Positions 25,084 to 37,300 of a stretch of 64,000 nt of DNA are shown here, piece after piece. Every line of letters starts with the position of its first letter. Positions within the stretch are counted from its first letter, which is position 1. A program made the translations under genes and the position numbers. The DNA is from Hedera helix (Eukaryota; Streptophyta; Magnoliopsida; Apiales; Araliaceae). The notes beneath the pieces were generated by a model. That model was not told where the DNA came from. It made no database searches and was given only the letters and a program-made list of their open reading frames with translations. Location: assembly GCA_947179155.2 (NCBI GenBank), contig OX359269.1:49334524-49398523 (forward strand). Reading direction: 5' to 3'.

Positions 25084-25125
25084 TATTTTTGACAGGTTGG
25101 CAAGGATGAAAGACTGATATTTTTG
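25062..25125 (+). repeat. 34-bp tandem duplication spanning the FOLT1 stop codon
   Basis: gttggcaaggatgaaagact and the following 14 bp (25062-25095) are repeated from 25096 to 25125. The duplication covers the last six codons, the stop and the first 3' UTR bases. The first stop (25081-25083) is used, so the protein end is unchanged. Confidence 0.9.
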
Positions 25126-26166
25126 TTCCTGTCAGCGCCCCTTCTTTTGTTGTTATATATTTGTTGTAGCTGTTAACTGTAGCCTTACATGATGTTCAAC
25201 ACTTGAATGGAAATTAGATGATCACCTAGCCACAATAAAAAAGCAGCAGATATAGTTTCTGGCTACATTTTAAAAAGATGGTCGGCAGCAATGTGTAACA
25301 ATATCTTGGAGAAATCAGTAGGACAAATGGTGAATCATACTGGTTGACAAGAAGGATCAACTTAAAATGTTCATTGAGTAAACTAAATTATTGTTCAAAG
25401 CGAGTTTTCTGCGAATTGATAAAATTTGTACATCTTTGCAAATTCCGAGCCCAGTATTCTTGTCTGTGTTTAATAAACAAATCTTTAATACTATACTACC
25501 ACCATTTGTATCAACAAAAATTTGTCTGCATAGACTTCTCCGTTCTTCAATGATGCGCCCTGGCAACAAACAATTAAGACAGTCTCGAGATAACCAATGA
25601 TCTCCTTACCTTACAGGGAGCAGATATCAGATGATCATTATTGTTGATCAAAAAATAACTTGTCGTAATTGTTGGATAATCACTTCTTGCAAATGCCAAC
25701 TCTGCTCTCCCAGGTTCCTTTTCACCCACACCACTTGTAATCAATATCATCAATAGTGAAGATCACAGCAATAGTGATTACACAAATGTACAAAAATGAA
25801 ATGAGATTGAAATTACATGTGAAGATCCTCCAATTACATAATTTCTCATCAGAACAAGGGGAAAAAGAAGAAAATTGGACTTTATCACTTGCAATCAAAA
25901 AACTGAACATGGATTCGTGTAAAATTTAACTTGCGGTGCACACAATAATTTTTACAATGAGTTCACCATAAAGTAAGTTTAGTCTTCATTTACAAATACC
26001 AGGTTACATTGGTACTTTACAGCATAGAAATTAAGCATTTTTCACTAACCCTGGTATTTCAGATTTCCTTTTCCTTTTAGTTTTAGGCTTCCATTTCATC
26101 AAAAGACAGCGAATGCACATAAGAAATTCCCTTGAACAACTTATTCACGAGGAGATGCTTTTGTTA
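25126..26166. other. Convergent intergenic region between FOLT1 and UBC genes
   Basis: Contains the 3' UTRs of two tail-to-tail genes (FOLT1 on plus, UBC on minus). No additional gene seen. Confidence 0.6.
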
Positions 26167-29033
26167 TTACACTTTGTCATCATGGAACCACCATCTGGTC
26201 TCCTTTGGAGATCTTCCATTTCTACAATTCTTTACATAGCGATCATTATCATCTGGCCGTTCCTGCACACAAGGTTCAACATCAACTACATAACATTCTC
26301 GGGTAAATTTATCTGTAAAGGGTATTCGTTCAAATATACAACTAATGGATCAATATTCAGATTTATAACAGAGGATCTTGTCATTTACTACACGAACAAC
26401 GCTATTTTGGAAACTTTCCCATTCGGGTGTAACACAGTTCTATTTGGCTGATGAAAATAAACGGAGGTACATGTTAGAAATGATATTTTACCTTCACAGT
26501 TGAACTTGAAAGCATGGATAGAATGCTGATACAGATGGAACTAACAGTCATGGCTGGTGACCATGAGTCATACAAAATATCTACACAACACAATGAGAGA
26601 GTTAGTTTCTTCTTTTGGGACGTGAAAATGTAAGTGTCAGATCTATATGAAGAATAAATGCATCGCACAAATTTATGATTACAATTAATGGCCCAATTCC
26701 TTTCTAAAAGCACAATCCGGGTACCAAGGTTAATAAAAGCACAATGAAAAATAAGGTCAGCTACCATGATGACCAACAACCTACGGTTTGATTAAAATAA
26801 CCCTCAGATACAGAGGTTCTCACTTCTGAGCACAATTACCCTTTTTACTACCCTTAACCCAGCTGTTTAGAATGCCTGAAACTAGTCCCCAAAAGGTGTT
26901 TTTTTATTAAAAAAAAATAATTGCTAGTCCTTAGAATCATGTCTAAGAGTTCAAAAGAGTAAAATTAAGGGGAAAATCCAATTAAAGGGTTCAACCAACC
27001 TACATGGAGGAGGGGAGGAGAAAATGGAAATTGTAAGGGCATGAATTGAGAAATAATAGTGAAGATTGGAGGGAGGGAGCCTTTTGCAGAAAGGACACTT
27101 TTTATGCAACAATGTAAGAGAAATCTACCCAAAAACTAATCCATCAAATGAGAACAGATGAAACTACAGTTTAAGAAAATATTAGCAGTCATGTTTAAGA
27201 TGAAGACCCAACACATCTATCTTGAGCCCATGATTTCTTCACTTGCAAGGAATTATCAAACTGAAGAAAGTACATGAAAGGTTTACAAGGAGATATGAGT
27301 AATCAATGCTCATGGAAAATGATATGTATTTTATTTAGCCATCAAACACAATAATTATTGTTATGTTAACTATGGCATTTCCAAAACTAGGACGACAGGT
27401 TAGGTTTATTATGAACCTTACTGGCACAAGAAAAAATAACTCCTTCCATTCCAAAAATAAAGTCTCATTTGCAAATACACACTCCATTTCATAATATAGG
27501 ATCAATATAGACTTTTTGAAGTCACTTTACGATATTTTCAAATTAAAAATTAATTAAGTTTTAGATAATACAATTATTAAAATTATAAACTATCTAACTA
27601 GTATTGCTAATGACATGATTTATTGTTTTTAAAAGTTAAATGAATCACATTTAATTTTGAATTTGAAAATTCCCCAAAGACTTTGAAAAATGAAACTCGA
27701 TCCTATATGTTGGAATGAAGGGAGTAAGGATGTATTATCGTTCCACTCCTAAAAATATGTGGTTAATTTAATAGTGGTGACATGCTAACAAAATTATGAT
27801 GGGAAACTATTGTGTTAAAAGTACTATTAGTAAAAAGAGGACTTTTTGTTGTAGAACAAATAAATTAGCAAATGTGACTGAAACTAAACACCACAATCCT
27901 TTACATTGATTATTTCCCCAACATTTCCTTCCATATAAATAAAGACTTCCATCTGGTATGACAATAATCCATTGCTAAATTGAGCGAAACTGGATGATAA
28001 ATGGTGAGGATCCTAGTCATCAGTTATCAACTTCAAATTTTCAATACAGTATGTTCACACACGTAAACCTCTTGCAATCATATCTCAATAAAAAAAAATC
28101 TGATGAATCACTCGCAAGATTACCTAAACAAATATGACCATTGCTATAAATATGAGGGTGAAGAGGAGCAGGATGCAGAAAAATCACCTGCATCAAACCC
28201 AAGACAAACACATGAACACCGTCATTGATAAAATAGAAATTGCTACTTCCACAAGTATAAATGATATTTCCAAAAGGCCTCTCATGGGACTTGATTACAA
28301 TTCATGTGAGAATGACCATGTGCAAATCCTCCATCATTCCCCTATATGCAAACACTACTTTACTGTATTTCAAATGAAAAATCTAACAGCTATAGATGGT
28401 TCACCTGTGGAGCTTCCATAGGATAATGCTCAGGAAAATCAGCCTGAAGTTGGTAAGTTTCATTGGCATAGAGTGTTCCTGAAGCTCCATTCACTTCAAT
28501 CACCCACCTTTGTATCAAAATCACTCATTAAACATAATCAGGCTTAATGTTAACAGATTCACACACACATATACAAACACACAAATGGGGGAGGAAAAAC
28601 TTATTTTATATTGAAAGAAATTGAATCTAAAATTCTTATTTCTACGACTGTGGTAGTGAAAAGGGCAATTGAAAATTCTCAACTACATTATCAATTTGAA
28701 TTAAGTTCTGTCCTTTCCTTGAATATTTAGAAAAAGAGGACCAAAGCTCAAAATTCATAGTTTTCATTAACTTGTATACAAACAATTAAGAGAGAGAGAG
28801 AGAGAGAGAGAGACCTTTGAAGATTATCGGTGAGTTTGTGATTAAATCCAACGGGAGGATTGACCTGCCACTCAACCAGTTCCTTCTGAAGTCGATTGCT
28901 AGCTATCTTGCTTAGACCCTAAAATAGAAACAACAGACACTAATAAATCATTAAAACCCCAAATGATCAAACCATAATTATACATAAGAAGAGAAGTGAC
29001 CTTGCGAGGGGAAGGGGAGGAGGAACTGCTCAT
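26167..29033 (-). CDS. UBC16-like: Ubiquitin-conjugating enzyme E2, UBC16/17/18 (UBE2W) type
   Basis: E2 enzyme that accepts ubiquitin from E1 on a catalytic cysteine and passes it on with an E3. Six exons on the minus strand: 29001-29033, 28815-28918, 28405-28507, 28124-28187, 26492-26580, 26167-26262; 162 residues, near the 161 of Arabidopsis UBC16. Visible blocks: MSSSSSPSPRK, then LSKIASNRLQKELVEWQVNP (helix 1), YQLQADFPEHYPMEAPQV, HPHIYSNGHICLDILYDSWS with the active-site Cys in HICL, SISILSML-type core helix and the end ETRWWFHDDKV. The Ser-Asn-Gly-His-Ile-Cys-Leu context and short Ser-rich N-terminus place it with UBE2W, whose animal member ubiquitinates protein N-termini; that activity is inferred for the plant protein. 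All phases join. The exon 2 donor is unusual (see microsatellite at 28789). Intron 4 (1543 bp) holds a MITE. Confidence 0.93.
27437..27726. mobile_element. Stowaway-type MITE in UBC intron 4
   Basis: About 290 bp. Left end taactccttccattcc and reversed right end tactcccttcattcc, with both arms continuing to a shared tctcattt/tttcattt word. Bounded by TA. Centre AT-rich, no coding capacity. Confidence 0.6.
28789..28812. repeat. (AG)n microsatellite abutting the UBC exon 2 donor
   Basis: Twelve AG units on plus, (CT)n on the gene strand. The intron starts at 28814, so the donor reads AAAG/GTCTCTCT and runs straight into the microsatellite. Confidence 0.85.
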
Positions 29034-31326
29034 GGCTTGGCTCTTAGTTGTACCAAATGGAATGGAAGAGACTACGCTGCGACTCTTTTTATTCGCTTCT
29101 CTTCCAACGATATACACTAAAATTTTGCCTCGTTTCTTTCTCACGAAGCGCTTTAGAAATACCACTACCGTAAATTGTGGAATCTAATTCTTTATTTTAT
29201 TTTTATTATTTCTTTCGACCTCAAAAAAATGACAGAAAGTATATAAAAAAAATTATTCTTAAAATAAAAACAATAAATTTTTTAAAAAAAATCTACTCTG
29301 TTTTTATATTTTACTTTTTTAAATTTATGTGTAAAATATAATTTAAACATCTTTAGGAGTTCAGTGTTTTATTTATATACTCATTTGTTTCATAAGAGAA
29401 TCCTTTTGTAAAATAACATTTATTTTATTTTATTGATATAAAAAAAAATGTCCCGATCTCTTTAACTTTGCAATTATAATTATATTATCGTGTCACTGCC
29501 ATTAAGCTAATAATTTATTAATTTTAATGATAAATATACAATAAAAATACATTTTAAATATTTATAAATGAGATTTTTTTTCCCTTGTGGTTGGGATGGA
29601 GTATGTGAAATTGAAATTGAAGCCACCCAGTGCAATAAATCTTGCAAGAAAAAGCTGCATGCAACTTCACCGTTCTCTCCTTTTCAATCTCTCTGCCTCT
29701 TCCTTGCCTCTTTTCTTTTTTGTATATGGTTCTGTTGACAAATTGAGCTTCTTAGAAATGTATGAACGTCATTATTTATGTCCCAATATGTCTTTAAAAT
29801 ATATATATTCGCGCAAAAAATAAAAAAAAAAGTTTTTTTTCTTTTTAAAAAACTTTCATTATAAACAAGGACTTAACCGGAACTTTTGTGTTCAAACAAA
29901 ACTTTAGAATAAGACATTATGTCGTGTTTGTTTGCAAGTCCCGAGATTATAATTCTGAAATATGAATTATAATTTCAATATTATGTTTGTTAATAAAAAT
30001 TATACTTGGAATAATTTTATTAATTTCAAGTGTTTTTAAATTTGAACTTGAGACTATTAGTTTAAAGATTATAAAATAACAATATGAATGACTATTTAAT
30101 ACCATACTCAACCAGGTATTATAACAACATAAATCATAATCTCAAAATTATAATTTTTACAAACAAATATAACCTTAATAAGTTACAAACTAAATATACA
30201 TTCTCATATTTATTTATTTTGGTTAGGCTCAGAGTGTCAAAAGGATAATTCTCTGGCAAAATACATTGATCGTACGCTACATGTTTTAAATTATTCCATT
30301 CCTTTTAATCAGACACCTCCAGGTGAAGAAACCAACTATTCAACTGATTATCATATTTTTCATATATCTTTCCCTTCTTTTTTACAAGAAATTCCTCACC
30401 CGTTGTCATAGCACTCAAGTTCGTTCACAAGAAAAGCACCGAGTTCAGTTATTGAGGATTTGCATATTCTACTTTCACCCTCAATTAAGTTCCTAAATGA
30501 TTCGTCTATGCAAAGATGTTTTTAAGCCAAGACACCCCAGAGAGAGAATTTAGGAATAAACTATAATATCAATACTTCTTCCTCAAACATTCTTAAATAC
30601 ATTCTCACTTCATTAAACTAAACAAATGATAAATAATACTATCTACTCCATAATGATGGAAAAGAATATTTATTATTACTTAAATAAAGTGGTTCTTTAG
30701 GCCAAGGTAATACTGGCTTCGAATTTGACTAATTGTAATATTTGAAAATATTACTTCTTTTTTTTATTATTTCTTCATTCGAATTCAAAGTGGATTCTAA
30801 ATCTATTTCTGCATTCTTTAGATTCAAAGAAAAAAATTGTACCTCAAAACCAACCTAGAGGAATGATAAAATTATACTCTTCTATATTATATATTCCTCA
30901 TTATACCATTGTTACATAAGACTGCTACTGATCAGAGACAAAGTGTTACAGGAGTGGAGCATGATCTTTCATTCCATAACACTTGAGAAGAAACAATGAA
31001 AATGGCACTGGACTTTTGCATCATCATCCCGGTAAACTAGGCAACACCGCAACAGCATAGTTTGGGTTTCACTTTGACGTCCAGGCATTTTGAAACTCAT
31101 TTCAGAAAGCCTATCATGAGATTGGAGTGGAGCATAAGAGGAGAAAATTGTGAATATGGAATTACGTTACCATATATTGAAAGAAATAATAGAATCACAT
31201 GCAGAAGAGAAATGGAATCAAATTTAAAATCACGTGTATTGGAGTCGCTCTTCAAAACTCTTCAAAACTAGTAACGTGATAACTTGGAGCGTGAAAGGAG
31301 TTCTTTAATTGAGTTCCTCACCTACG
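29034..31326. other. Intergenic: UBC promoter side and D2HGDH 3' side
   Basis: No coding region is supported. A possible MITE lies at about 29918-30178, with gtgtttgtttgcaag on the left and, reversed, atatttgtttgtaaaa on the right. The D2HGDH 3' UTR is expected just below 31327. Confidence 0.45.
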
Positions 31327-34300
31327 TTAAGATATGAGAGATGCTGGGAGAACCTTATACGGATTGAGAATTCCATGGGGGTCCAACAATTTCTTGATGG
31401 AAACCATTAATTGCACCTGTCCACATGGATGATTTCTTATAAAGTTTGCACAATGCACAGCATTCAAACAAACAGAGGATCATGAGACAGAAGGAGTAAT
31501 TTAAATCTGATGCTTAGAACTAACACCCGGTTCTGTTGTCTGTGTGTGCATAAGATTCACAAATTACTTGCTCATACGAATGGGAAACCAAAGCTGTTTC
31601 GCTACGACTAAGAAGTGCCAATAAGAGGATTCACAGGAAAGGGAATAACCTTGGAGGAACCAAATGGATAACCTCCTCTGGCCCGGTTTGAGTTATCCCT
31701 TCAGTTCTTCCAAGAAACATCGGCTTTGATATATATATCAAAACATCATATTATCCTCTCAAGTGCCTACCTGCATGGAAATGCTGCTCCGAAGAAAGAG
31801 TTTACTCAATAGAAGTAATCTATTAAATTGTTACGTAATAGATTCTTTCTTAATTTATTTGGGAATTATACCATAAGCACATTGCTATGTAGAATTCATT
31901 TCTCAGTCCTGGAAATCTAAATGTCAGAAACTCTTCTACATTTTCTGACTAAATTGTACACAACGCACTATGGAAAAGTAAAATTATATTCTCCTAAACT
32001 CCTGCTGGAAATTGGAATTTTCTGATAAGTGATAACTAATTGAAACTACAATGTGATAATTTTACGAGGCAAAAGCAAATAAATAAGGTTAGTAGAAGTT
32101 CCATTATGAATGGTTCCAGAAGTAACTTGAAGTATGAATTTCCCTGAAGAAGATGCTAAACTATTGGCCAAAAATGTAACAAAACATTGTTCTTATTGGA
32201 CTTACAGTTTCACGTGACTTGCTGTAGTAAATCTTATCAGCTTTCATCAGTCCCAGGCCATGCTCTGCACTGATACTTCCGTGATGCTTAGTTGTCCATT
32301 CATAAACAAAGGGTTCAATTTGTGCTAAAATCTGCAATGCTTTGTATTAGTTGGGCAACAAATATCACAATGGACAAGACTAACTCTTGGAAGCGGGAAT
32401 AAGGAAATTACGGTATCATCATATTGTGGTGTTGATATATTAAGATGGAGGTTGCCATCTCCAAGGTGACCATATCCTATCACATTAGCCGCAGGACCTA
32501 GAATTTTAAATTAAAGGTCAGGAAAGAAGCAAATTTAGAAATAATTCATATATATATATATATATATAAATTAATAAATAAAATTATTCATATATCTGTC
32601 ACTTTTGTAGCATACAACATCATGGTAAAACAAATAACTTCTGTGCAGCCAAAACACATGTTACAAAAGTACATTTGCAAGAAACTGTAATATGTGATTT
32701 TGGATATGAAAAACAGAAAAAGTAATCCTGGGGTGGGGGGGGGGGGGGGGGGGGGGGGGGGTTCCCTCTTTATCAGCGTATTTAAGCTACATCATGTTTT
32801 ATAGAAAAAGCACAGTTCTGTGGCATAACAGACCATCAGTCTTCAATATCAATGTCCGGTCCAATCCTCCCCTATAGAGAGAACCTCTTGTATGTACCAG
32901 GAGTTGAAACTAATTATAGCAAAATAACAATGCAAAGATAAATTGGTCACCAAGACGTGTTCGCATTTCCTCGACAAGATCGTACATCTTTTCAATTGGT
33001 AGTGACAAATCATATTTGTATACACCTCCTGCTTTCATCAACGCTTCTGCTATACCCTGTGACCAATTTGATTATTACATTTAGGCGCATTCTAAAATGA
33101 TATTTCGAAAGCACTATAAAGTTATTTCTATACTATATCTTTCTAACACTTATGTTAGAGACATTTTGTTTCAACACACTATCCAGTTGTCCACTGCATA
33201 TAAATTACTTTTTACGCTATAGGTATCAACGTTTCAGAAGTAACGCACCAGAGAAATTAAATAATCTATTATACCCACACTAGAAAATGCAAGAATTTAT
33301 GAACAAAAAGTAACATGAATCCAAGGAGTCCATTTGGCTCTCAAACGGCCCTGTCAATAAAAGAACAGAAGCTAAAAAAGCAATATCACTCTCTAGATGC
33401 CAAAAATATATGAATCTGAAGCAATCATAATCCACTTTCTGAGACACAGCTACTCCTTTTTAAACAAATCATTGCATACCAGTACAGAGGGAGTATTAAT
33501 CAGCAATAAGGAAAGATCTAAGCTTTCCAAATCAACTTAGCTTTGTGAGGCCCAAACTTAAAACCTAGTGAGAACACAGATGATGGTTACAAAAGACAAC
33601 CACTGATTCGAACAAAGAATATGGACGACACACTTGAACAATACTAGTTATTTATCACTTTTATATATGCCTCAACAAATTGTACATTTTTTAAATATGC
33701 CAAGACAGACCCTTCATTTTTTCTAAAGAAAAATGGAAAATATAAACCTCACGGATATGCCAAAATGATGATGCTTGTTGCATGTCTTGTGCAAGAACAC
33801 CATCAGAAATAAAACCACCTTCCAGGGAACGAAGAAGGAAAGCTTCAAGCTTTTCCCTGGGGACAAGGACAAACATCAGTAGAGTTCCAAGAAACACCGA
33901 CGACAGTAATAGAAATCATAAGTACATATTTAATAAAATGACAAGGTAGACATCACACATTAAAAGTGCTTGGCAAGATTTGATGATTAAACTTCCTTCA
34001 GAGTTGAGCTAATTTTTTAAATAAAAAAATTACATCTAAGTAACGAGTAAAACCAAACACGGAGAAAAAATAAAGGTGATAATCTTACTTTGGAAGAATA
34101 TGATCGTGCTTTAGAAAACCGATAATTGATTAAAGCACAAAAGCGGGTTCATACTAGAGAAATCTAAAAGAAGATGTTCAACCATTGACTGAATATATAT
34201 ACTCTCTAACTTACACACAACATTTATATTTGAGACGTCAGACAAGATTATGTAAAATATTCCCAACTTAGAAGACTAGAAATAACAACCAAGTGTGATC

Positions 34301-37300
34301 AGGGGCACAGTGTAATGTAAGTCAACATGATGACCGACATGCATGCTTTCACACAAGTTGCTTTAACCTCCACCGCAGCCCACTAATGAGGAATTCAATT
34401 ATCACATTCAAGAGGGAAGGGGGGGGGGGGGGGGGGGTTCTTCCCTTTTGGTCAGGTAGAGAACTCATCCAGCCTAGTTTTGTCTCATCAGTGGCCTCAT
34501 GAACCAAGGTGAAAGAGGATTGTATAAAAAGGTCAAACCCTTTAATAAATCCAAACAGGTCTATATTCAGAAGGTACAGAAGTCTGTTGCTACAGAAAAA
34601 GTCTTTTCTTTTCTAAACAATGAATATAAAAGATTACAAATGGTATAAACTTAGTTTCATCCTATTTTCCCCTCCTTTCTTCTGGTTTCTTTATTTTTAA
34701 ATTTTTGAAAATATATGGAAGGAAATCTTATTCTTGAAGGACATTGGAAGGACTGTGTTGAAAAATTATACTACTGATTACTTGCAACAAATCAGTCAAA
34801 TCTTGAATTAAGAGAAACAATTGGTTTTAAATAGCATGGAGGTTACTTGTCATTAGATTCGTCACTGCCTGTTGTCTCAATCAGAATATAGAAGTTGTGC
34901 ATTGAGGTAGGCAATGGATTCCGAGCACTTTCTAGATGTTTCAGGACCTGTTCGAACAATATATGAGCACGTTACAAATACAGTCAAAATATGAAATAGC
35001 AAAAGCCAATTATCGAAGACAAACTAAGCCCGTTATTAAAAGATTCCAGTAATGCTTAACAATATTTAAAACACCAAAAGATTAATAAAAATCCTGTTCA
35101 TATGAGCTTATTGCAGAACACAATCACAAGGAAGAAAAATAACTTCGTGCATAACTTCATTGCTCTGTTTATATATATATAAGGCTTGATCCAGACATAT
35201 GCCACACAATTAGGCTGAAATGCTGATGCCATCTAGCAGCTGATGCAGCTAAAAAAATATAGTCGCACAATATAAAATTGAAACAAAAAAAAGGATGAAC
35301 GTATCAAGATAAAATACAAAAAGTACTGCATTGTCCTGAGCTAGCACCGACCCACAACTCTTTCAAAAAATCTTATCAATTACCATAACAACTCACTAAG
35401 TCATAAACCAATGCAGGATCAACCCTTGAACCAGCAGCAAAACTTGGGACGGAATAGCAACATGCAAATGGCATCAAGAACATGCCCTAGAAATCTACAA
35501 AATAACTACTTATTCCTCAGCTCTCTTTTACACACTTCATCAATAAGCAAACCTTTTTTTCCCATACCAATGTCATTTCCTAGGAAATTTCTTACAATCG
35601 AATTGTTAATGATGATTTACAAAATGGAAAACATGGCCAATTGCTATTTCCAAAAGAAAACATACCAGCTCCAGTGATTGGGCATCCAGAAATTCAAATG
35701 CAGACAAGATTTCCCCAAGCTTCCTCTTGGCTTCCAATAGAAGTTTCTGATAAATTAGAGAAAAACTATCCAAGCTCAATGCTAACTAATAGATCAAGAT
35801 AGAAAGGATGACAAAATCATAAAGCGGTCTTATAAACTTCAAATTGATTAAACTCCACTCTAGAAAATGACCTAATATAACTAATATGAGCTAACAGTTT
35901 TATGCAGAGGAGGAAGAAATGGTATTATTAAGAAACAAAAATGAAAACGCAAGGCAAGGCAAGCTTATAAATTTTGACTTTGCACTAAACCTATTCCTTT
36001 CTATAAAATAACTTAAACTATAAACGTCTGTGTGAGTCTCAGAATAGTTAATTGTAGGCAATCTATAACCAAAAGAACCAGTATTTCACCAAAATGATTT
36101 TTATCTCATACAAGCAGTCATTTCTCTTTATTAGTTTTTTAAGAAATATTTACCAATTAAACAGAGGTACTAAAATCTAAACCTGAAGTTGAACTGAGAA
36201 TTGTTTTCAGAAAGTAAGTGTTGGTTTGTGCTTTGTCAGAACTATGCTCAGTTGTTATATATAAAGTTTTGGGAGGGAGAAATGGTATTATTAAAAATGA
36301 AATTGCAACGCAAGCTTTTAAATTTTGACTTCGCACTAAACCTATTCTTTTCTATAAAATAACTTAAATTATCTCTGTACGAGCCTCATAATAATTTAAT
36401 TGTAGGCAATCTATAACCAAAAGAACCAGTGTTTCAAACCAAAATGATTTTCATCCTATCCAAGCAATCATTTCTCCTTTTATTTTTTTAAGAAATATTT
36501 ACCAATTAAACAGAGGTGCTAAAGTCTAAACCTCAAGTTGAACTGAGAATTATTTTCAGAAAGAAGTGTTGGTTTATGCTTTGTCAGAACTATGCTCCGT
36601 TGTTCCATACAAAGTTTTGTTTCTACGGTTGATATGTGTAACAGGGACCTTTATGCTTACTTCATCAGAAGAAACCCCAGTTCAATTAAAACTCAGAAAA
36701 AATAATATTGGTCGAATTAGATTCCAAATAAGGGAGTTAACTTTCACCAATGATTTGCATATAAAAATGGAACTCTAAAGGATAACACATCAGGATCATG
36801 AACTGATTTTACCTGGCAGCTGTAATAATCTTTACAAGCAAGAAAAGCAAGATTTACCGAAGATAACTTCGGAGGGGTAAGTATGGAAATCTTACTTATC
36901 AGTCCCAAAGATCCTTCACTTCCTAGACCAAATATGTGGAGACAGAAGAAATAGAATAACCAGAAGTTAATACATTTTCAAACTGACAGAAACAAGATGT
37001 CTAACTGTTCATATACCTATAAACAAGTGCTTAAGGTCATATCCAGTATTATCTTTTCGTAAAGTCCCAAGCATGTCCAGAACACTACCATCTGCTAAAA
37101 CAGCTTCAAGACCTGAAAGATATGCCTGAATTAAGTATTTGCCAAATCGAAGTGTCAATACTACATGTGTTATATCTAGACTAAACATAGATTACTCCAG
37201 AATAAACATGGTAAATATAGACTCTGTCTACTGTCTACTCATAAGGAAAAATTTGAAGAAATTGATTGACAATCATTGGGCATAATCAACATCCTTCACA

